Source: Cellulomonas hominis (GTDB lineage Bacteria > Actinomycetota > Actinomycetes > Actinomycetales > Cellulomonadaceae). Taken from it: a stretch of DNA of 63,631 nt. The notes under the pieces are model-generated. The model searched no databases and had not been told where the DNA came from. It saw nothing but the letters and a program-made list of their open reading frames with translations. The stretch spans positions 1 through 63,631 of the forward strand of contig NZ_CABEGA010000017.1 in assembly GCF_901521055.1 (NCBI RefSeq), read 5' to 3'. Of the stretch, positions 8,694 through 15,591 are shown piece by piece (position 1 is the first letter of the stretch; each line of letters starts with the position of its first letter). A program made the translations under genes and the position numbers.

Positions 8694-9308
8694 ATGGCAG
8701 AGACCTCCGACCTGGACCCGGTGCTCGACGCGGTGGGACCGCGGCTGCGCGCCCTGCGGCAGCGCAGCGGCGCGACCCTCGCCGACCTGTCCCGCACCAC
8801 CGGCATCTCCGTGAGCACCCTGTCGCGGCTCGAGTCGGGCGGCCGCCGCCCCACCCTGGAGCTGCTGCTGCCGCTGGCCCGCGCGCACCAGGTGCCGCTC
8901 GACGAGCTGGTCGGGGCCCCGCAGACCGGCGACCCGCGCGTGCACGCCACGCCGTTCGAGCGCCACGGCGTGACGTACGTGCCGCTCACGCAGCGGCCGG
9001 GCGGCCTGCAGGCGTACAAGCAGGTGTTCCCCGCCGGGCACCACCCCGGCCCGCCGGAGCCGCGGACCCACGAGGGGTACGAGTGGATGTACGTGCTGTC
9101 GGGGCGGATCCGCCTGGTGCTCGGCGAGCACGACCTGCTGCTGCAGCCCGGTGAGGCCGTCGAGTTCGACACGCGGCTGCCGCACTGGTTCACCAATCCC
9201 GGGCCGGGTTCCGCGGAGGTGATCAGCCTCTGGGGCCCGCAGGGCGAGCGGATGCACGTCCGCGCCCGGTCGACCCGCACCGCCCGGGCCACCGACGCCG
9301 CCCGGTGA
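8694..9308 (+). CDS. XRE-family regulator with C-terminal cupin domain
   Basis: A 204-residue cytoplasmic regulator. The N-terminal helix-turn-helix spans about 14-70 (LRALRQRSGATLADLSRTTG, then ISVSTLSRLESGGRRP). The C-terminal cupin, from about 110, has PEPRTHEGYEWMYVLSGRIR (first cupin motif) and LQPGEAVEFDTRLPHWF (second motif), so a metal or small ligand may be sensed there. This architecture is common in repressors divergent from the operon they control, and a perfect dyad lies just upstream. ATG 8694 has no clear RBS; the -10-like element ends only a few bases before it, so the transcript may be leaderless or nearly so. Confidence 0.85.
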   Translation: MAETSDLDPVLDAVGPRLRALRQRSGATLADLSRTTGISVSTLSRLESGGRRPTLELLLPLARAHQVPLDELVGAPQTGDPRVHATPFERHGVTYVPLTQRPGGLQAYKQVFPAGHHPGPPEPRTHEGYEWMYVLSGRIRLVLGEHDLLLQPGEAVEFDTRLPHWFTNPGPGSAEVISLWGPQGERMHVRARSTRTARATDAAR

Positions 9309-9320
9309 CGCCGGCCCCGC

Positions 9321-10478
9321 TCACCCCAGCGCCAGCACCGCCGCGACCACGCACAGCGGCGCCAGCCACAGCCCCTGCACCAGGAACGCCCGCGCCGGCA
9401 CGTGCAGCAGCGCCTGCCGGCACCGCTGCCACCACAGCACCGTGGCCAGGGACGCCCACGGCGTGAGCAGGGGCCCTACCCCGGTGCCGATCAGCACGGC
9501 CGCGAGCCGCCGGGTGTCGTCCCCAGCGACCGGCTCGAGCACCAGGTAGGCGGGCAGGTTGTTCACGAGGTTCGCCGCGCCCGCCGACAGCCCGGCGACG
9601 CCGAGCAGCGCGCCGGTCCCGCTGCCGCCGGGCGCCAGCGCCACGAGCGCGTCGCCCAGCCCGCGCACGTGCAGGGTCTCCACGAGCACGAACAGCGCGC
9701 CGACCACGAGCAGCATCCGCCACGGCACGAGGTCCCGCGCCCGCCCCGGGAGCGTCCGCCGGCGCACCCCGGTCGCGACCAGCAGCACGACCGCGGCGCC
9801 GGACGCGACCGCCCACACCGGCAGCCCGGCGACGAAGCCCGCGGCCATCACGGCGACGGTCGCGGCGGTGACGAGCAGCAGCGGCCGGTCGGGCGGCGCG
9901 TACCGCTCCCCCGGCCGGAACCGCCCCCGCAGCTCCCGGCGGCCCCGGACGGCCAGCACCACCACGGTGACCAGGACGGCGGCGAGCGCGGGCGCCCACA
10001 TCACCCCGACGTAGCCCGCGTCCTGCTCGGCGAACCGGCGGTCGGCCAGCAGGTTGGTGAGGTTCGAGACGGGGAGCAGCAGCGACGCGGTGTTCGCGAG
10101 CGCCACCACGGTCAGCGCGAGCAGCAGCGGCGACGTCCCGGTGCGCCGGGCGAGCGTGATGGCCAGCGGCGTCAGAAGCACCGCCGTCGTGTCGAGCGAG
10201 AGCAGCACGGTCGACACCACGGCGATGGCCACGAGCAGCAGCCACAGCACCCACCGGCGCCCGCCGGCGGACCGGGCGGCGACGTCCGTCGCGACGTCGA
10301 ACAGCCCGGCCGAGCCGCACAGCTCGGCCACCACGGTCAGCGCCGCGACGAGCACGAGCACCGGCCCCACGCGGGCCGCGAGCGCCGCGGCGTCCGCGCC
10401 CGGGAGCGCGCCGGTCAGCACGACGACGGCGGCTGCCACGACGGCCGCCGCCCACCACGGGACGGACCGTCGGGACAC
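9321..10478 (-). CDS. ArsB/SLC13-like permease
   Basis: A 385-residue polytopic inner-membrane protein with about 11-12 hydrophobic spans. ANTASLLLPVSNLTNLL (about 129-145) closely matches the conserved loop of arsenite exporters (ArsB) and the ion-transporter superfamily. SAGAANLVNNLPAYL (about 299-313) is the corresponding repeat-2 motif. No arsR, arsC or arsA is nearby, so export of arsenite is only one option; an anion/Na+ symporter is the alternative. The GTG start at 10478 follows TAGAGT by 6 nt. It is transcribed in the same direction as the AGE-family epimerase but has its own promoter and an intervening hairpin. Confidence 0.75.
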   Translation of the reverse strand: MSRRSVPWWAAAVVAAAVVVLTGALPGADAAALAARVGPVLVLVAALTVVAELCGSAGLFDVATDVAARSAGGRRWVLWLLLVAIAVVSTVLLSLDTTAVLLTPLAITLARRTGTSPLLLALTVVALANTASLLLPVSNLTNLLADRRFAEQDAGYVGVMWAPALAAVLVTVVVLAVRGRRELRGRFRPGERYAPPDRPLLLVTAATVAVMAAGFVAGLPVWAVASGAAVVLLVATGVRRRTLPGRARDLVPWRMLLVVGALFVLVETLHVRGLGDALVALAPGGSGTGALLGVAGLSAGAANLVNNLPAYLVLEPVAGDDTRRLAAVLIGTGVGPLLTPWASLATVLWWQRCRQALLHVPARAFLVQGLWLAPLCVVAAVLALG

Positions 10479-10484
10479 GGCGGC

Positions 10485-10490
10485 ACTCTA
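10485..10490 (-). promoter_or_regulatory. Leaderless-type -10 (TAGAGT)
   Basis: TAGAGT with 6 nt to the GTG of the permease. Confidence 0.55.
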
Positions 10491-10502
10491 GGGCCGCGAC
10501 CA

Positions 10503-10530
10503 CGGGCCCGCCCGACAGCGGACGGGCCCG
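10503..10530. terminator. Hairpin after the AGE epimerase
   Basis: CGGGCCCG at 10503-10510 pairs with the identical palindromic octamer at 10523-10530. It lies just past the epimerase stop and before the permease promoter. Confidence 0.5.
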
Positions 10531-10546
10531 GCGCGCCCCGCCTCCC

Positions 10547-11779
10547 TCAGTCCAGCAGCCCCTGGGCCAGCGCCGGCGCGATCACCGGGGTGAGCGGGAG
10601 CCGCGGCACGAGGGTCGCCTGCACCGCGTGGTACAGGTCGGCCTTGCCCTCCCACACGGTCCGGGACACGGTGTTGTCGGTGCCGAGCTCGTGCCACCAG
10701 GACCCGCCGTCCCGGTCGATCAGGTGCTGCTCGGCGTAGTCCCACCAGGTCGCGTACCAGTCGTCGAACCGCTGGTCCCCCGTGGCGGCGTGCAGTGCCG
10801 CGGCGGCCGCGATGCCCTCGGCGGCCACCCAGTGCATCCGCTCGCGGACCACCGGTGCCCCGGACCAGTCGACGGTGTACACGAACCCCGGCGCGCCGTC
10901 GACGGACCAGCCCTCGCGGACGGCGGCGTCGAACAGGGACACCGCGTCGTCGAGCATCCACAGCGGCGCGACGTCGCCCGCGGCGGTGATCGCGGCCCGG
11001 GCGTGCAGGGTGAGCCGCGCCCACTCGAGCCAGTGCCCGATGGTGGCGCCGTACGGCCGGAACGGGTGCGCCGGGGTGTCGACGTTGTACTCCAGGTCGG
11101 CGTCCCAGCCGGCGTCGAAGTGCTCCGGGATGCGCCACGCGTTGTCGCGCGCGAACCCGTGGACGACGCGGGTGAGGATCCGCACCGCGCGGTCCAGCCA
11201 GACCCGCTCGCCCGTGACGCCGTGGGCCGCCAGGTACGCCTCGACGGTGTGCATGTTGGCGTTGACGCCGCGGTACCCGTCGAGCTCCGTGAACGTCCGG
11301 TCCCAGGACTCGACGGCCATCCCGGCCTCCTCGTCCCAGAACCGCTGCTCGGAGACGGTCAGGGCCTCGCGCAGCAGCGCCTCCGCGCCGGGCCGGCCCG
11401 CGGCGGTGGCGGACGACGTGGCCAGCACGACGAACGCGTGCGGGTACGCGGCCTTGGCGTCGTCCCGCGGCGTTCCGTCGGCGTTCACCTCGGCGAACCA
11501 GCCGCCGTGCTCGGTGTCGCGGAACAGCCCGTCGAGCGCGGCGAGCCCGTGGTCCACGAGGGCCGCGTTCCCCGGACGGCCCAGCAGGTGCGCGAGCGCG
11601 TACACGTGCGTCATCCGGCACGTGATCCACAGCTCGACGGGCCCCGGCAGCGGCCGCCCCACGTCGTCCAGGCGCAGGAACCCCCCGGAGGGCGCGGCGG
11701 ACGCCCTCCCGAAGGCGAGCAGGCGGTCGGTCTCGGTCTCCAGCCAGCGGGCGTGCGCGGGCGTCGTCAGCCACGTCAT
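10547..11779 (-). CDS. AGE-family sugar epimerase/isomerase (mannose isomerase-like)
   Basis: A 410-residue cytoplasmic (alpha/alpha)6-barrel enzyme of the N-acylglucosamine 2-epimerase family. Family blocks include ELWITCRMTHVYALAHLLG (about 49-67), GYRGVNANMHTVEAYLAA (about 168-185), IPEHFDAGWD, and RPYGATIGHWLEWARLTL with the His near the active centre, plus MHWVAAEGIAAA. The aldose-ketose isomerase members (mannose/glucose-fructose, YihS-like) share these better than the nucleotide-dependent renin-binding proteins do, so mannose isomerase is the likelier activity. ATG 11779 is placed by TAGGGT 7 nt upstream. The neighbouring GH65/HAD pair is also sugar-related but points the other way. 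Confidence 0.85.
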   Translation of the reverse strand: MTWLTTPAHARWLETETDRLLAFGRASAAPSGGFLRLDDVGRPLPGPVELWITCRMTHVYALAHLLGRPGNAALVDHGLAALDGLFRDTEHGGWFAEVNADGTPRDDAKAAYPHAFVVLATSSATAAGRPGAEALLREALTVSEQRFWDEEAGMAVESWDRTFTELDGYRGVNANMHTVEAYLAAHGVTGERVWLDRAVRILTRVVHGFARDNAWRIPEHFDAGWDADLEYNVDTPAHPFRPYGATIGHWLEWARLTLHARAAITAAGDVAPLWMLDDAVSLFDAAVREGWSVDGAPGFVYTVDWSGAPVVRERMHWVAAEGIAAAAALHAATGDQRFDDWYATWWDYAEQHLIDRDGGSWWHELGTDNTVSRTVWEGKADLYHAVQATLVPRLPLTPVIAPALAQGLLD

Positions 11780-11786
11780 GGCTGTC

Positions 11787-11792
11787 ACCCTA
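11787..11792 (-). promoter_or_regulatory. Leaderless-type -10 (TAGGGT)
   Basis: TAGGGT with 7 nt to ATG 11779 and no Shine-Dalgarno. Confidence 0.6.
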
Positions 11793-11885
11793 GTCACACC
11801 CGGCGCGCGCAGCAGCGCCGCACGCGGGCCCGAAACCGCTGGCCGGGGCCACCGCGGCGTGCCCGCGCGACCCGCCGCCGGACCT

Positions 11886-11914
11886 TTGACACCGCGCACG
11901 CACGCCAGGAGGAT
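11886..11914 (+). promoter_or_regulatory. Sigma-70-type promoter for the HAD-GH65 operon
   Basis: The 316-base interval 11780-12095 has no gene. On the plus strand it holds TTGACA (11886-11891), a 17-nt spacer and GAGGAT (11909-11914). This would leave a leader of roughly 175 nt before GTG 12096. Apart from a small CTGACCGATCAG dyad near 12007-12018, nothing else is evident in the leader. Confidence 0.45.
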
Positions 11915-12095
11915 TGGCGCCGACCACCCGCGCGCGAGCGCTCGCACCGCCGCGTGGGTGCCGAGGTCCTGGCGACCGTGGCGCGTCCCTCCAGACGGCG
12001 GCGCCCTGACCGATCAGACTGGTGCCCTCCGGACCCGCACGCCCGCACGACCCCGCCCCTCAGCACCACCCTCCGCACCCCCTGGAGCACCTCCC

Positions 12096-12872
12096 GTGGC
12101 ACCCGCGCCCGACCGCCCCGCGGCGGTCCTCGACGGCCTCGACGCCGTCCTGTTCGACCTCGACGGGGTCCTCACCCCGACCGCCGTCGTGCACATGCAC
12201 GCGTGGGCGCGCCTGTTCGCGCCGCTGCTCGACGAGCGCGGGGCCGCGCCGTACACGGACGCCGACTACTTCGCGCACATCGACGGCAAGCCCCGGTACG
12301 AGGGCGTCCGGTCGCTGCTGACCTCGCGCGGCATCGAGCTGCCGTGGGGGGACCCGTCGGACAGCCCGGACACCGCGACCGTCTGCGGCCTCGGCAACCG
12401 GAAGAACGCCGTGTTCACGCAGGTGCTCGAGTCGGAGGGCGTCGAGCCGTACCCGGGCTCGGTGCGCCTGGTCGACGCGCTGATCGCCGAGGGGCGCCGC
12501 GTCGCGGTCGTCTCCAGCAGCCGCAACGCCGTCCCGGTGCTCGCCGCCGCGGGCCTGACCGACCGCTTCCCCCTGGTCGTGGACGGGCTCGTCGCCGCCG
12601 AGCGGGGCCTCGCGGGCAAGCCGCGGCCGGACACCTACCTGTACGCCGCCGAGCAGCTGGGCGTGCCGCGCGAGCGTGCCGTCGTGGTCGAGGACGCCGA
12701 GTCCGGCGTCGCGTCCGGCCGCGCCGGGGACTTCGGCCTCGTGGTCGGCGTCGACCGGGGCGCCGGCGCCGACGTCCTCCTGGAGCAGGGCGCGGACCTG
12801 GTCGTGGACGACCTCGCCGAGCTCCTGCGCAGCACCCCCGACCGCACCGACACCGAGAGCACCGCGCCGTGA
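12096..12872 (+). CDS. HAD hydrolase, beta-phosphoglucomutase family
   Basis: A 258-residue cytoplasmic HAD-superfamily protein. The nucleophile motif is FDLDGVLTPT, with D21 and the acid/base D23. VSSSRNA is motif II, KPRPDTYLYAA holds the motif III Lys, and VVVEDAESGV is motif IV. Beta-phosphoglucomutases convert beta-glucose-1-phosphate to glucose-6-phosphate, which is what a GH65 phosphorylase releases, and the next gene is a GH65 enzyme joined by a GTGA overlap. A sugar-phosphate phosphatase activity cannot be excluded. GTG 12096 has GGAG 8 nt upstream; the frame is open far upstream, so the start rests on this RBS and on the usual distance to motif I. Confidence 0.8.
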   Translation: MAPAPDRPAAVLDGLDAVLFDLDGVLTPTAVVHMHAWARLFAPLLDERGAAPYTDADYFAHIDGKPRYEGVRSLLTSRGIELPWGDPSDSPDTATVCGLGNRKNAVFTQVLESEGVEPYPGSVRLVDALIAEGRRVAVVSSSRNAVPVLAAAGLTDRFPLVVDGLVAAERGLAGKPRPDTYLYAAEQLGVPRERAVVVEDAESGVASGRAGDFGLVVGVDRGAGADVLLEQGADLVVDDLAELLRSTPDRTDTESTAP

Positions 12873-15382
12873 ACCCGACCTCCCTGTTCACCCCCGACCC
12901 CCTGGACCGGCACCGGTTCCCGCGGGACCCGTGGAAGCTGCGCGAGACGCGGCACGACGCCTCGGACCTCGGCCGCACCGAGACGCTGTTCGCCGTCGGC
13001 AACGGCTACCTCGGCATGCGCGGCAACGTCGAGGAGGGCCGGGACAGCCACAGCCACGGCACGTTCATCAACGGCTTCCACGAGACCTGGCCGATCCGGC
13101 ACGCCGAGGAGGCCTACGGCTTCGCGCGGGTGGGCCAGACCATCGTCAACGTCCCCGACGCCAAGATCATGCGGCTGTACGTCGACGACGAGCCGCTGCT
13201 GCTGACCGTGGCGGACCTGCACGAGTACGAGCGCGGCCTCGACTTCCGTGACGGCCTGCTCTACCGCGACCTGGTGTGGCAGACGCCGTCGGGCAAGCGG
13301 GTGCAGGTGCGCTCCAAGCGCATGGTGTCCTTCACCGAGCGGCACCTCGCGGTCATGACGTACGAGGTCACGATGCTCGACGCCGACGCCCCGGTGGTCG
13401 TGAGCAGCCAGATCCTCAACCGGCAGGACGGCCAGGACGAGTACCACGTACGGGCCGCCGCGATGGGCGAGGGCTTCGACCCTCGCAAGTCCGAGCAGCT
13501 GACGAACCGCGTCCTGGAGCCCCGCTCCCACTGGGGCGCGGACGGCCGGTACGTGCTGTCCTACCGCACGGCCGCGTCGGGGATGACCCTGTCGGTGGCG
13601 GCGGACCACAGCATCGAGACCGAGAACGCCTACGAGGAGCGCACGCTCGTCGAGGACGACCTCGCCAAGCACGTGTACCGGGTCGACGCGAAGCGCGGCC
13701 AGACCATCCGGATCACCAAGGTCGTCGCCTACCACTCGTCCCGCGGCGTGCCCGCGCGCGAGCTCGCGGACCGGTGCCGCCGCACCCTGGACCGCGTGCA
13801 GAAGACGGGCGTCGAGCAGCAGCTGGCCGACCAGCGCGCGTGGCTGGACGACTTCTGGGCGCGCAGCGACGTCGAGGTGCACGGCCAGCCCGAGCTGCAG
13901 CAGGCCATCCGGTGGAACCTGTTCCAGATCGCCCAGGCCACGGCCCGCTCCGAGGGCAGCGGCATCGCGGCGAAGGGCCTGACGGGCTCCGGCTACAGCG
14001 GGCACTACTTCTGGGACACCGAGATCTACGTCCTGCCGTTCCTCACGTACACGTCCCCGCGCGCGGCCCGCAACGCCCTGCGGTTCCGCTACACGATGCT
14101 CGACGCCGCCCGCCGCCGGGCCGCCGAGCTGAACCAGAACGGCGCGCTGTTCCCGTGGCGCACGATCAACGGCGAGGAGGCCTCGGCCTACTACGCCGCC
14201 GGCACCGCGCAGTACCACATCGACGCGGACATCGCGCACGCCGTGCGGCAGTACGTGGCCGCCACCGGCGACGACGGCTTCCTCGCGCGGGAGGCGATCG
14301 ACATCCTCGTCGAGACGGCCCGCATGTGGGCCGACCTCGGGTTCTGGCGCGGCAGCAACGGCGACTCCTCGTTCCACATCCACGGCGTCACCGGCCCGGA
14401 CGAGTACACGACCGTGGTGAACGACAACCTGTTCACCAACGTGATGGCCCGCGCGAACCTGCGCGGCGCCGTCGAGGCCGTGGACCGGCTCGCGCACGAG
14501 GACCCCGCCGCGCACGGGGCGATGGTCGCCCGCCTGCACCTCACGCAGGACGAGCTGGACGAGTGGGCGCACGCCGCCGAGCGGATGCACATCCCGTTCG
14601 ACGAGCGCCTGGGCATCCACCCGCAGGACGCGCAGTTCCTCGAGAAGGAGCTGTGGGACCTGGCGAACACCGACCCGGCCAAGCGCCCGCTGCTGCTCTA
14701 CTACCACCCGCTGGTGATCTACCGGTTCCAGGTGCTCAAGCAGGCGGACGTCGTGCTCGCGCTGTTCCTGCAGGGCGACCAGTTCACCCTCGAGGAGAAG
14801 CTGGCCGACTTCGACTACTACGACCCGCTGACCACCGGCGACTCCACGCTGTCGGCGGTCGTCCAGTCGATCGTCGCGTCCGAGGTCGGGTACCAGGAGC
14901 TCGCGCTGCGGTACTTCACCTCCGCGCTGTACGTGGACCTCGCGGACCTGCACCACAACACCTCCGACGGCGTGCACGTGGCGTCCGCCGGTGGCGTGTG
15001 GAGCGCGCTGGCCTGCGGGTTCGGCGGTCTGCGCGACCACGAGGGCGTCGTGTCCCTGGACCCGCGCCTGCCCGAGGTCTGGGACGGGCTGACGTTCCGC
15101 CTCACGCTGCGCGGCACCCGCGTTCGCGTTGACGTCCGGCACACCGAGCTCCGGCTCACGGTCGAGGACGGCGACGCGGCGGACGTCGTCGTGCGCGGCG
15201 AGCACGTGAAGGTGACCGCGGGCGACCCGGTCGTCGTCGCGCTGAGCCCCGCCCCGCGGCTGATCGGCACGCCGACCGTCCGCGACATCGAGGGCAACCG
15301 TCGCGCCGACGGCACGCTGCTGACCGCGACGGTCCCGGACCACCCGACGGTCCTCACGCCGCCGCCGATGCCGCACGACTGA
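12869..15382 (+). CDS. Glycoside hydrolase family 65 (trehalose/maltose/kojibiose phosphorylase-like)
   Basis: An 837-residue cytoplasmic GH65 enzyme with the expected layout: N-terminal beta-sandwich, (alpha/alpha)6 catalytic barrel and C-terminal jelly roll. The general acid is E512 in HGVTGPDEYT. KQADVVLAL and the late HHNTSDGVHVASAGGVW motif are family hallmarks; the Lys-Gln pair and the following loop favour phosphorolysis of an alpha-glucoside over hydrolysis. Length is typical (750-840). The GTG start overlaps the stop of the phosphoglucomutase-like gene, so the two are coupled: disaccharide plus phosphate to beta-glucose-1-phosphate, then to glucose-6-phosphate. Which disaccharide is cleaved is not decidable here; trehalose hydrolase relatives also exist in actinobacteria. 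Confidence 0.9.
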   Translation: MNPTSLFTPDPLDRHRFPRDPWKLRETRHDASDLGRTETLFAVGNGYLGMRGNVEEGRDSHSHGTFINGFHETWPIRHAEEAYGFARVGQTIVNVPDAKIMRLYVDDEPLLLTVADLHEYERGLDFRDGLLYRDLVWQTPSGKRVQVRSKRMVSFTERHLAVMTYEVTMLDADAPVVVSSQILNRQDGQDEYHVRAAAMGEGFDPRKSEQLTNRVLEPRSHWGADGRYVLSYRTAASGMTLSVAADHSIETENAYEERTLVEDDLAKHVYRVDAKRGQTIRITKVVAYHSSRGVPARELADRCRRTLDRVQKTGVEQQLADQRAWLDDFWARSDVEVHGQPELQQAIRWNLFQIAQATARSEGSGIAAKGLTGSGYSGHYFWDTEIYVLPFLTYTSPRAARNALRFRYTMLDAARRRAAELNQNGALFPWRTINGEEASAYYAAGTAQYHIDADIAHAVRQYVAATGDDGFLAREAIDILVETARMWADLGFWRGSNGDSSFHIHGVTGPDEYTTVVNDNLFTNVMARANLRGAVEAVDRLAHEDPAAHGAMVARLHLTQDELDEWAHAAERMHIPFDERLGIHPQDAQFLEKELWDLANTDPAKRPLLLYYHPLVIYRFQVLKQADVVLALFLQGDQFTLEEKLADFDYYDPLTTGDSTLSAVVQSIVASEVGYQELALRYFTSALYVDLADLHHNTSDGVHVASAGGVWSALACGFGGLRDHEGVVSLDPRLPEVWDGLTFRLTLRGTRVRVDVRHTELRLTVEDGDAADVVVRGEHVKVTAGDPVVVALSPAPRLIGTPTVRDIEGNRRADGTLLTATVPDHPTVLTPPPMPHD

Positions 15383-15398
15383 CGCCGCAGGTCCCGCG

Positions 15399-15433
15399 AG
15401 AGGCCCGTCGCACCCCCCGGGGGCGGCGGGCCT
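15399..15433. terminator. Hairpin terminator after GH65
   Basis: A 12-bp stem with one mismatch (15399-15410 with 15422-15433) and an 11-nt loop, about 16 nt past the stop. Confidence 0.6.
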
Positions 15434-15507
15434 CCGCGCGTCGCGGGGCCGTCGGGAGGGGTCCGCCGACGGAGGACCAACGTCCCCGGGACTCCGGTCC
15501 CAGACTT

Positions 15508-15530
15508 TGTGAAAAGTTTCTCGATAGCGT
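15508..15530 (+). promoter_or_regulatory. adhE promoter with CRP/Rex-like half-dyad
   Basis: TAGCGT (15525-15530) is a good -10, giving a start near 15538. Just upstream, TGTGA-N6-TCTCG (15508-15523) agrees with the TGTGA-N6-TCACA consensus of CRP/GlxR proteins at 8 of 10 positions. TTGTGAA is also the left half of a Rex site. Either regulator would fit fermentation control; neither is proven. Confidence 0.4.
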
Positions 15531-15591
15531 GTTCCACGTGAGGCCGACGGAGTCCTCCGACCCCCACCCGGACCACCATCGGGAGAATCCC

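Noticed and set aside
9402..10739. A 445-residue frame opposite the permease
   Set aside because: It is His/Gln/Arg-rich low-complexity sequence. The minus strand encodes a clear polytopic permease with the ArsB loop.
12635..15376. A 913-residue frame antisense to the GH65 gene
   Set aside because: It is a shadow of the GH65 codon pattern with no recognisable motifs.
15508..15523. A firm Rex operator assignment at adhE
   Set aside because: Only the left half-site fits and the right half does not match TTCACAA, so it is listed only as an ambiguous redox/CRP-like element.
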